From the NCBI GenBank assembly GCA_031287585.1, contig JAITST010000195.1:1-8598 (forward strand): a stretch of 8,598 bases of DNA, given 5' to 3'. This DNA comes from Planctomycetaceae bacterium (GTDB taxonomy: Bacteria > Planctomycetota > Planctomycetia > Pirellulales > Thermoguttaceae). The translations under genes were made by a program, and so were the position numbers. This document shows positions 1-5,888 of this stretch, piece by piece (positions within the stretch are counted from its first letter, which is position 1; every line of letters begins with the position of its first letter). The notes under the pieces are model-generated. The model saw only the letters and a list, made by a program, of their open reading frames with translations, had not been told where the DNA came from and searched no databases.

Positions 1-2
1 TT

Positions 3-728
3 GTGGAATCAAAACCCAGTAGTTACGGTTTAATTGCGTACCTTCCGTTTGACGGCAGCACTGAAAACAAAGTTACCGAGTCCGACATCAAGCCGGAAAA
101 CAAAGGGGCAACGTTTGAACAAAACGGTGGAAAGAAAAATGGTTATCTTGTCGTAAGACCGTCGGAGAGTCCGCAATTCGTAACGCTTGGCATACCTGAT
201 TCATTGAAGAAAAAAGATTTGTCGGTTGCATTTTGGGTACGAATGCCGGAACCGCAAAAGGGCGATCCGGTCTTACTTGGCAATAAAAACTGGGAAGACG
301 GAAAGAATGCGGGCGTGAGTTTGTTTGTTACACCGGAAAGTATGAACAAGGGTAACAATGTTTCTCTAAATGTCGCCGACGTTATGAAGCAGCGAATTGA
401 CGTTAAACAATTCAACGTTGCACCGAACGAATGGTGGTTTTGCGCGATGACGGTAAATCGTAGCGGAAACGCGGCGGTCTATGTTGGCAGCCCTGATGGA
501 AAATTATTTTTCGGCAGCGAAAGTTTGATAGGTGAAGATTTAGGAAAACCGGGACCAACTCTCGAAGACATAACGTCAACGTTACCGTTAAACATCGGAC
601 AAGACGGAACCGGTACGTATAAAAACCAGTTAAATGCTGACATTGATGAATTACGAATTTGGGATAGGGCATTGACACGTGAAGAAGTGAAAGTATTATT
701 TGCAGATGCTGCAACCCGCTCGGAATAA
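3..728 (+). CDS. LamG/concanavalin A-like domain protein, 5'-partial
   Basis: Only the C-terminal part is visible. The frame is open to the left edge, and the GTG at position 3 is probably internal, since no ribosome binding site can be judged. The 241 residues cover one LamG-like (LamG_3, jelly-roll) domain. It opens with GLIAYLPFDGS (9-19), continues with a VAFWVR strand (75-80) and a NEWWFCAMTVNRSG strand (142-155), then LNIGQDGTG (196-204). It closes with the family's hallmark DIDELRIWDRALTREEV (213-229). The segment LLGNKNWEDGKNAG (91-104) resembles LamG domains attached to secreted phosphoesterases and other surface enzymes. The domain is expected to bind carbohydrate or protein outside the cytoplasm. 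The upstream catalytic or export domain is not in the window, so substrate and role are unknown. The gene ends in TAA and faces the PDZ gene. Confidence 0.8.
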   Translation: MESKPSSYGLIAYLPFDGSTENKVTESDIKPENKGATFEQNGGKKNGYLVVRPSESPQFVTLGIPDSLKKKDLSVAFWVRMPEPQKGDPVLLGNKNWEDGKNAGVSLFVTPESMNKGNNVSLNVADVMKQRIDVKQFNVAPNEWWFCAMTVNRSGNAAVYVGSPDGKLFFGSESLIGEDLGKPGPTLEDITSTLPLNIGQDGTGTYKNQLNADIDELRIWDRALTREEVKVLFADAATRSE

Positions 729-774
729 TCGTAGTGTGATTTGTCACAACAACAACTAAACGATTAGCACAACA

Positions 775-801
775 GTCGGGGCGGTTATATCCTGCCCCGA
801 C
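775..801. terminator. Convergent hairpin, possible bidirectional terminator
   Basis: Perfect 8-bp stem GTCGGGGC (775-782) with GCCCCGAC (794-801) around an 11-nt loop; two further G-C pairs can form past a bulged T. It sits between the convergent LamG and PDZ genes, 46 bases after one stop codon and 33 after the other. Neither side has a long T run. On the plus strand a second small hairpin (AACGA, 802-806, with TCGTT, 812-816) ends in TTTT (815-818), so termination in either direction is plausible but not certain. Confidence 0.5.
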
Positions 802-834
802 AACGACGTGTTCGTTTTGCAGAACGTTTCAAAA

Positions 835-1737
835 TCACTTCACTTCTTTCACTTCACCCGGTACCTCCATCATTTCGCGAACATCTTCACGAATGTCTTC
901 CGGTAGGTCGTCCAGACTAGATACTTCCCACAAGTTTTCCTGTTGGTTACCGTCTTTGTTTGTAAAACGTTTTACTCTGAATGTCGTTTTACCGTCTGTT
1001 CCGGTTGTTGTTGCAACTTCTAATCTGTCAACATTTCCATCGCTAACTTGTACCTTTGACGTGGCGGTTGTCATTGACGTTCCTTGCGGAGCGGGAAATA
1101 TACCGCCATGTATAATTTTCGCGTTACCCTGCGCCTGTATTTGACGCATAAATTCCTGCATCTGACGCATCATCTCCTCCGAATTGTTGCCATCGAACTT
1201 GAAATGTAACTCCTGTTGTCCGGGCATCATTCCAAAGCCAAGCCCGTTACCCGGAGCACCGAGCAACGCATTTTGACGTAACGCTGCTGGTCGTTCGGAC
1301 GCGGTGATTTCGATTTCTTGATTCTTACCGCCGCGAATGATTTCAACTTTTTGCGGTTTATCTTTTCCACTGCTGACTTGTTTGACGAGTTCGTTAAACG
1401 AATACAGTTCCTTTCCGCCATACTTGAGCAAAATATCACCGCGTTTGAGACCGGCTGTTTCTGCGGGACTTTGCGGTACAATTTTTTCAACAACAATCAA
1501 TCCACCTTTCGCCTCGTCAACGCCGAACTGTCCCAATAGCGATTCCGGTACCGGCGCAACCGCCACACCTATCCAATAATCGTCAGTCACAACTGTTTCA
1601 GCAGCAACGCCCCTTTCGTCAGGCGTAGAAACCGTCGATTTACCATTTTCAGCAAACGTTGTATGATAACCAACAAAGGCAATCGTACCAACAAGCCCAA
1701 CATAAACCAACGAACGAACACAAATTTTACGGAACAT
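835..1737 (-). CDS. Exported single-PDZ-domain protein
   Basis: Predicted 300 aa. I chose the ATG at 1737 because AAGGAG lies 7 nt upstream, the clearest ribosome binding site in the window. ATG 1743 and ATG 1785 are in frame but poorly spaced or unsupported. Residues 1-29 form a signal peptide (basic MFRKICVR, hydrophobic core, TFA before EN). Residues about 54-145 form one PDZ domain: DYWIGVAVAPV, then GGLIVVEKIVPQSPAETAGL (78-97), RGDILLKYGGKEL and KVEIIRGGK. This matches the DegP/HtrA and S41-peptidase PDZ style, in which SPAETAGL...GDILL marks the carboxylate-binding fold. No serine-protease triad is present, so it is a binding or adaptor protein rather than an HtrA. Residues 150-210 are rich in Gly, Met and Gln, with EEMMRQMQEFMRQIQAQ likely helical; the tail is acidic (DDLPEDIREDVREMM). 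It is probably periplasmic; its ligand is unknown. Confidence 0.8.
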   Translation of the reverse strand: MFRKICVRSLVYVGLVGTIAFVGYHTTFAENGKSTVSTPDERGVAAETVVTDDYWIGVAVAPVPESLLGQFGVDEAKGGLIVVEKIVPQSPAETAGLKRGDILLKYGGKELYSFNELVKQVSSGKDKPQKVEIIRGGKNQEIEITASERPAALRQNALLGAPGNGLGFGMMPGQQELHFKFDGNNSEEMMRQMQEFMRQIQAQGNAKIIHGGIFPAPQGTSMTTATSKVQVSDGNVDRLEVATTTGTDGKTTFRVKRFTNKDGNQQENLWEVSSLDDLPEDIREDVREMMEVPGEVKEVK

Positions 1738-1840
1738 AAACATTCTCCTTATCTTATGGTTATTTAACATAAGTCGTAAAGACAAAACGCCAGCGTCACA
1801 ACAACACCAGCACCCGACTGTGTGTACGTATCATTTCATA

Positions 1841-1895
1841 AAATGTTCGCATGATTTTGTAAAAATTACAAAATTTTTTGAAATGTTCACAATGA
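1841..1895. repeat. AT-rich inverted repeat flanked by AAATGTTC direct repeats
   Basis: ATTTTGTAA (1854-1862) and TTACAAAAT (1866-1874) form a perfect 9-bp inverted repeat with a 3-nt AAA spacer, followed by a run of T. It is flanked by near-identical direct repeats, AAATGTTCGCATGA (1841-1854) and AAATGTTCACAATGA (1881-1895), 40 bp apart. It lies between the divergent PDZ and MFS genes, so it could be an operator or a promoter-proximal element. The T run would also suit a weak plus-strand terminator, but no plus-strand gene ends just upstream. Confidence 0.4.
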
Positions 1896-2052
1896 CGTAG
1901 TGTTGAGTTACCAATACCGTAGGTGAATCCAACAGGATTTACCGGATTTTCAATATGTGACCATAAAAATCTGCCAATTAAGGCAAAATTATCTCATTTA
2001 CGCTAGGTACGTCTTTACTAATCATTTCCATTATGGTATGCTTTCCCGTTTA

Positions 2053-2068
2053 GTTTACATTTGTAAAC
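2053..2068. promoter_or_regulatory. Inverted repeat GTTTACA-TT-TGTAAAC, candidate operator upstream of MFS gene
   Basis: Two perfect 7-bp arms, GTTTACA (2053-2059) and TGTAAAC (2062-2068), separated by TT. It ends 29 bp before the preferred MFS start codon at 2098. The size and symmetry suit a dimeric helix-turn-helix repressor (TetR, LacI or GntR style), but no regulator gene is in the window. A weak promoter-like pair, TTTACC (1938-1943) and CATAAA (1962-1967) with 18-bp spacing, lies upstream, which would place the repeat in the 5' leader. Confidence 0.4.
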
Positions 2069-2097
2069 TCTTGTTTCCCCCTTTTAACACCGATGAA

Positions 2098-3810
2098 ATG
2101 TCTAATACTGAAACGTCAAAACCTGTTCCATGGTATAAACTGTTAACCCGATATAACTGGTTCGTCTTCGTCGTCTGTTGCCTCGGCTGGGGCTTTGATA
2201 CGTTCGATCAGCAGATTTTCAATCTTGTACGAAATCCCGCGCTTGCCGATTTAATGGGGCTTGACGCGACCGATGCCAAAGTCGTTGCGATGGGCGGTTA
2301 CGCAACGGCATTGATGCTCATCGGTTGGGCGACCGGCGGAATTTTCTTCGGAATCATGGGCGATAAATTCGGTCGTGCCAAAGTCATGATCCTGACGATA
2401 TTGGTCTACGCCACTTTCACCGGTTTAGGCGGTATGGCAACGAGTTGGTGGGATTTCCTTTTCTACCGGTTTTTGACCGGAATGGGCGTCGGCGGTCAAT
2501 TTGCCGCCGGGGTAACATTGCTTGCAGAAACCATGCCGGATCGGGCAAGGGCAAATTCGCTCGGAATGCTTCAGATCGTTGCCGCTTTCTGTAATTTCAG
2601 TGCGGCAATTCTCACAATGTTTTTGACGTTTGTGGATCAACATTACAGCATTTTCGGCGGCTTTCCGGTTTGGCGGATTCTGTTCTTCATCGGATTTCTG
2701 CCCGCTTTGCTGGCGGTTGTTATCATGCGGCGATTGGAAGAACCGGAAAAATGGAAACAAGCCGTTACGGAAGGCGGCGTCAAAAAAGCTGGTTCGCTCA
2801 GCGAACTTTTCGGTAATCCGCGCTGGCGATACAATATTATTATCGGTATGCTCTTGGCAACCTGCGGCGTGATCGGGCTTTGGGGCATCGGATTTTTCAG
2901 CGTTGACTTGACCCGAACCGCATTTCGGAACAGTAAAAACCAAGAAGTCCGCAATGCCGGTGATGTCGAAAAAATCGATTTCGAATTCATCCGAATGCTC
3001 GCTGCTTCGCCGACTGAATTACTACCGATTGCCGTAGAAAAGAAAATTTCGCTGCAAAGTTTCATTGATGTTCAACCCAAAACGAATGATCCCGGTGCCG
3101 TTTTTCTTGCGATTTTGGAGAATCGAACTTCGCTTGCCGGTTTGAGTAAGGAAACAATCTTAGCGACATTGGATAAAGCGTCGCTGGACGGAAAGCGGAA
3201 GGCTCAAACGGACGAAGAACGCCGCCGCCGTGAAGAAATTCTTTCCGTTGCACCGGCGACAACTGATATCGCAACGTTCACCGGATTGTCCGATCAAATT
3301 TCAAAGCGGGCAAAAGAAATCGGCAGTTATGTCGGTTGGTGGGGAAGCATTACATCGCTGCTTTTCAATCTCGGCGCGATGTTCGGAACGTTGGCAATTA
3401 CGATAGTTGCCGAACGCTTTGGACGGCGACCGGCGTTTACACTGTTCTTTGCCGCGTCGCTTGTGATGACTTGCGTCGTATTCCTCTTGATGGACACGCC
3501 GACGGAAGTTCTCTGGATGACGCCGATGCTCGGTTTTTGTGCGTTATCACTTTTCGGCGGTTACGCCATATATTTCCCGGAACTTTTCCCGACTCATTTA
3601 CGAAGTACGGCAGTTTCGTTCTGTTACAATATCGGTCGTTTCATTGCGGCAACGGGACCAATGGGCTTGGGATTGCTCACCAGCTATGTCTTTTATGACG
3701 CCCCGGAGCCGATCCGTTATGCCGGCGTTGCGATGTCCGTAACGTTTATTTTCGGCATCATCATTACATGGCTCGGTCCCGAAACCAAAGGCAAACCGCT
3801 GCCGGAATAG
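2098..3810 (+). CDS. Major facilitator superfamily transporter with large TM7-TM8 insert
   Basis: 570 aa from ATG 2098. In-frame starts at 1957 (GTG) and 2038 (ATG) would add a poorly conserved-looking leader that runs over the GTTTACA/TGTAAAC repeat, so I place them in the leader; no clear ribosome binding site supports any start. About 12 membrane segments are visible: near 20-40, 63-85, 95-112, 116-140, 153-180, 190-211, 244-268, 411-437, 447-465, 470-494, 505-532 and 540-560. Family motifs are GIMGDKFGRAK (85-95, loop 2-3), ERFGRRPAF (439-447, loop 8-9), FPELFPTHLRSTA (493-505), and a PETKG end (561-565) typical of the sugar-porter family. Asp34 in GWGFDTFD (TM1) recalls sugar and aromatic-acid symporters. 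It is probably an inner-membrane proton symporter for a small organic solute; substrate unknown. Residues about 270-408 are a hydrophilic, helical insert, predicted on the outer face. It is transcribed away from the PDZ gene. Confidence 0.85.
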   Translation: MSNTETSKPVPWYKLLTRYNWFVFVVCCLGWGFDTFDQQIFNLVRNPALADLMGLDATDAKVVAMGGYATALMLIGWATGGIFFGIMGDKFGRAKVMILTILVYATFTGLGGMATSWWDFLFYRFLTGMGVGGQFAAGVTLLAETMPDRARANSLGMLQIVAAFCNFSAAILTMFLTFVDQHYSIFGGFPVWRILFFIGFLPALLAVVIMRRLEEPEKWKQAVTEGGVKKAGSLSELFGNPRWRYNIIIGMLLATCGVIGLWGIGFFSVDLTRTAFRNSKNQEVRNAGDVEKIDFEFIRMLAASPTELLPIAVEKKISLQSFIDVQPKTNDPGAVFLAILENRTSLAGLSKETILATLDKASLDGKRKAQTDEERRRREEILSVAPATTDIATFTGLSDQISKRAKEIGSYVGWWGSITSLLFNLGAMFGTLAITIVAERFGRRPAFTLFFAASLVMTCVVFLLMDTPTEVLWMTPMLGFCALSLFGGYAIYFPELFPTHLRSTAVSFCYNIGRFIAATGPMGLGLLTSYVFYDAPEPIRYAGVAMSVTFIFGIIITWLGPETKGKPLPE

Positions 3811-3883
3811 TTGTGTTTTGCGGTAACGGAACGTGTCACGCACGGATTGTTCGAGCAGACGTGAATGTAATACTCAACTGATA

Positions 3884-3896
3884 ACAAAACTTTTGT
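3884..3896. repeat. Short inverted repeat ACAAAA-C-TTTTGT before the gltA-like gene
   Basis: Perfect 6-bp arms around one base, ending 13 bp before the ATG at 3910 in the 99-bp gap after the MFS gene. It is short and AT-rich enough to be chance. No strong promoter or ribosome binding site was recognised in this gap. Confidence 0.2.
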
Positions 3897-3909
3897 ACAT
3901 AAATTTTCA

Positions 3910-5316
3910 ATGACGAATCATAAGTATTCCCGTATTCAGATGCCTGAACAGCCCGCTGATGTGCGGGTTCGTAATTTTTTTGAAGTTCCGCTTGGTTATA
4001 CCGCTGATATGGCGATGGTTGAGGCGGAGCGTTGTTTGCAGTGTCGGAAGCCGGGTTGTGTTGACGGTTGTCCTGTCAATGTTGACATACCTACGTTTCT
4101 TGGTCAAGTTACCAAAGGCGATTTTGCGGCAGCGGCTCGTGTTGTTAAACGAACTAATGCGCTGCCTGCTGTTTGCGGACGGGTTTGTCCACAAGAGATG
4201 CAATGCGAATTGAAATGTATTCTTGGCAAAAAATCTGAACCGATTGCAATTGGACGCTGTGAACGTTTTGTTGCCGATTATGTTCGTGAGAACAAACTTA
4301 CAGAACAACCAGCAAAGGCGACATCAAATGGAAAACGTGTTGCGGTTGTCGGCAGCGGACCATCTGGCTTGACGGTTGCGGGCGACCTCGTTTTACGTGG
4401 TTACGATGTCACGATATTCGAGGCGTTTCACAAAGCGGGCGGCGTGTTGGTTTACGGGATTCCAGAATTTCGGTTGCCGAAAGATATTGTTGAGACGGAG
4501 ATTAACGGACTACGTGAACTCGGAGTGAAAATTGAGTTGAACTTTGTTGTCGGTAAAATGGCAACAATTGACGAGTTATTCAAACAGGACGGATACGATG
4601 CGCTATTCATTGGTGTTGGTGCGGGCTTGCCATCGTTTCAGGGAATTGAGGGCGAGGATTTGGGCGGTGTTTATTCGGCGAACGAATATCTTACGCGCGC
4701 GAACCTGATGAAAGCGTATCGTTTCCCTGAACACGATACACCGATTGCGCGCGGACGGCAAATAACGGTTATCGGCGGCGGCAATGTTGCGATGGATGCG
4801 GCACGGTCTGCGCTGCGTCTTGGTGCGGAGACGGTGAAAATTGTCTATCGACGCGGACGGAACGAATTGCCGGCGCGGGCGGAGGAAGTTCATCACGCGG
4901 AACAGGAAGGAGTTGAATTTCAGTTGTTGACGAATCCGGTTAAGTATATCAGCGGCGAAAACGGAATGGTACGCGGGATTTTGTGTGAACGGATGCAACT
5001 TGGCGAGCCAGACGCGAGTGGGCGGCAACGTCCGGTGCGGATTGAGGGTTCTGAGTTTGAATTGGAAACGGATTGTGTGATAATCGCGATTGGTGCGTTA
5101 GCCAATCCGTTGTTGACGAAAACGATTGACGGTTTAGGACTCAACAAACGTGGTTATATTGTTACGAACGAACAAGGTCGAACAACACACGAAAGAATAT
5201 GGAGCGGCGGTGATATTGTTACCGGTGCGGCAACGGTAATTCTAGCGATGGGAGCGGGAAGAATCGCGGCAAATGATATTCACGAGTACTTGTCGGGAAA
5301 TAATAAAGTGTGGTAG
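3910..5316 (+). CDS. gltA: NADPH-dependent glutamate synthase small-subunit-type flavoprotein (GltA/NfnB family)
   Basis: 468 aa, the usual length of the homotetrameric GltA / NfnB (NfnL) group. The N-terminus reads QMPEQPADVRVRNFFEVPLGY, which fits this group better than enterobacterial GltD, and supports ATG 3910. Iron-sulfur ligands are visible as C42-x2-C45-x4-C50-x3-C54 and C89-x3-C93-x5-C99-x3-C103 (CGRVCPQEMQCELKC), the two [4Fe-4S] clusters of the domain. An FAD-binding GSGPSG (148-153) precedes E171; an NADPH-binding GGGNVAMDAARSALRLG (289-305) is followed by YRRGRNELPAR. The C-terminal FAD contact is WSGGDIVTGAATVILAMGAGR (431-451). The family moves electrons between NADPH, flavin and Fe-S clusters, either feeding glutamate synthase or, as NfnAB, bifurcating between ferredoxin, NADH and NADPH. 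The glutamine-amidotransferase/FMN subunit and the NfnA partner are both absent from the window, so the physiological partner is undecided. It follows the MFS gene on the same strand. Confidence 0.9.
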   Translation: MTNHKYSRIQMPEQPADVRVRNFFEVPLGYTADMAMVEAERCLQCRKPGCVDGCPVNVDIPTFLGQVTKGDFAAAARVVKRTNALPAVCGRVCPQEMQCELKCILGKKSEPIAIGRCERFVADYVRENKLTEQPAKATSNGKRVAVVGSGPSGLTVAGDLVLRGYDVTIFEAFHKAGGVLVYGIPEFRLPKDIVETEINGLRELGVKIELNFVVGKMATIDELFKQDGYDALFIGVGAGLPSFQGIEGEDLGGVYSANEYLTRANLMKAYRFPEHDTPIARGRQITVIGGGNVAMDAARSALRLGAETVKIVYRRGRNELPARAEEVHHAEQEGVEFQLLTNPVKYISGENGMVRGILCERMQLGEPDASGRQRPVRIEGSEFELETDCVIIAIGALANPLLTKTIDGLGLNKRGYIVTNEQGRTTHERIWSGGDIVTGAATVILAMGAGRIAANDIHEYLSGNNKVW

Positions 5317-5410
5317 ATTGCTTGAACCGTGAGAATAATAAAATGAGTGGTTAGTATATTTTACAGTGCAACAAAAAACTTCACTTCTTACCTTTCTCTG
5401 CGTCCTTTGA

Positions 5411-5675
5411 TGTTACAAAATATCAGTGAACATTTTTACACAAAAAAACAGGCATCAGAGTTTTCACTCTGATACCTGTTGGCTCAGGAAATATGGAAGA
5501 TTCGTTGAACATTCGTTCCGCGAATGGTGAAGGGAGAGCCTTCCCAGCAAGGCAATCGGGATGAAGTGTTTCCCGACTTTTCACCGTTCTCCCTTATGTA
5601 CCAGGAATAAATCCTTCGTCCTGAGTTTCACCGCCACCGACCATCCATAGCCAAGTATTGGAAAATTTTGTAACA
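5411..5675. repeat. 11-bp perfect inverted repeat enclosing the ncRNA locus
   Basis: TGTTACAAAAT at 5411-5421 and its exact reverse complement ATTTTGTAACA at 5665-5675 lie 243 bp apart and enclose most of the structured RNA and its terminator. No target-site duplication is visible beside them. The arms are AT-rich, so chance is possible; a MITE-like boundary or a regulator-binding pair are alternatives. The right arm overlaps the 5' hairpin of the RNA. Confidence 0.3.
5442..5480 (-). terminator. Strong intrinsic terminator of the minus-strand RNA
   Basis: Read on the minus strand, AACAGGUAUCAGAG (5480-5467) pairs with CUCUGAUGCCUGUU (5460-5447) around the loop UGAAAA. This is a 14-bp stem with one U-G pair, followed directly by seven U residues (5448-5442, two of them shared with the stem). 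On the plus strand the same position is a C-A mismatch and no T run follows, so the signal is directional. It faces the end of the gltA-like gene and can only serve a minus-strand transcript starting to the right. Confidence 0.88.
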
Positions 5676-5705
5676 GATTCCTGTCACCTGCGTCGTGTAT
5701 CGAAT
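5442..5705 (-). ncRNA. Structured non-coding RNA, family not recognised
   Basis: No convincing conventional protein gene occupies this stretch, yet the minus strand folds as a nested, multi-branched RNA ending in a strong terminator. From the 5' end: hairpin GUGACAG/CUGUUAC (5687-5670, loop GAAU, one G-U pair). A closing stem UUGGCU (5654-5649) with AGCCAA (5484-5479) follows, extended by AUGG (5648-5645) with CCAU (5496-5493). Inside it GGUG (5632-5629) pairs with CACC (5529-5526), then AAGGGAGA (5595-5588) with UCUCCCUU (5537-5530). This last stem encloses two hairpins: UCGGGA/UCCCGA (5576-5571, 5561-5556) and GCCUU/AAGGC (5553-5549, 5542-5538). A further hairpin is AUUCG/CGAAU (5525-5521, 5515-5511). 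CUCAGGA (5625-5619) can pair either with a nearby UUCCUG or with distant UCCUGAG (5491-5485), a possible switch. I see no RNase P, tmRNA, SRP or 6S signature. The 5' end is set from a promoter-like site and is uncertain. Confidence 0.6.
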
Positions 5706-5711
5706 AATCGT

Positions 5712-5741
5712 GCTATCTGCGTTTAGTATGAAAAACGTCAA
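5712..5741 (-). promoter_or_regulatory. Candidate promoter of the structured RNA
   Basis: On the minus strand TTGACG (5741-5736) matches the -35 consensus at 5 of 6 positions. At 18 bp spacing GATAGC (5717-5712) is a weak -10 (3 of 6). Initiation would fall near 5705, just upstream of the first hairpin. The -10 is poor, so this is a suggestion based mainly on the -35 box and position. Confidence 0.3.
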
Positions 5742-5888
5742 TACACAAAAAACTATTATTTTCGCTACACAGAGTTACGTTAGTTATCGTTGCGTAATTT
5801 GTGACAATTGAAAAAAGTGTAGAGTTGTAAAGTTTAACGATTAGTAACATAGCGACAGCGATTCCTTTTCCGCTTCCACGTAACAATT
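5742..5888. other. Divergent spacer between ncRNA and radical SAM gene
   Basis: This AT-rich spacer separates the leftward RNA promoter candidate from the rightward gene starting at 5889. It should hold the promoter of the radical SAM gene, but no convincing -35/-10 pair or ribosome binding site is seen. TTGAAA near 5807 is the best -35 candidate. No structured element or coding frame is apparent. Confidence 0.3.

Noticed and set aside
1227..1579. Reading frames on both strands inside the PDZ gene
   Set aside because: They are alternate-frame shadows; the signal peptide and PDZ motifs are all in the 835-1737 frame.
1957..2097. 47-residue N-terminal extension of the MFS protein from GTG 1957
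   Set aside because: It does not read like an MFS N-terminus, overlaps the 2053-2068 repeat, and the typical cytoplasmic lead-in to TM1 starts at Met 2098.
2425..3274. Minus-strand reading frames inside the MFS gene
   Set aside because: Antisense shadows of a long membrane protein; no recognisable domains or start signals.
5317..5440. Plus-strand terminator for the gltA-like gene
   Set aside because: No GC-rich hairpin with a T run is seen on the plus strand; the 5442-5480 stem lacks a plus-strand T run and carries a C-A mismatch there.
5556..5600. Cobalamin-riboswitch-like text (AAGGGA…CGGUGAAAA…) in the minus-strand RNA
   Set aside because: The rest of the cobalamin core (CCCGC-ACUGU and the CAGG-ACCUGCC end) is absent, a strong UCGGGA/UCCCGA hairpin occupies the place, and no minus-strand gene follows.
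5442..5705. RNase P RNA, tmRNA, SRP RNA or 6S RNA identity for the structured RNA
   Set aside because: No GAGGAAAGUCC core, no tRNA-like end or ALAA tag, no GGAAGGAAGCAG-type SRP loop; the branched fold does not resemble the single long 6S hairpin with a central bulge.
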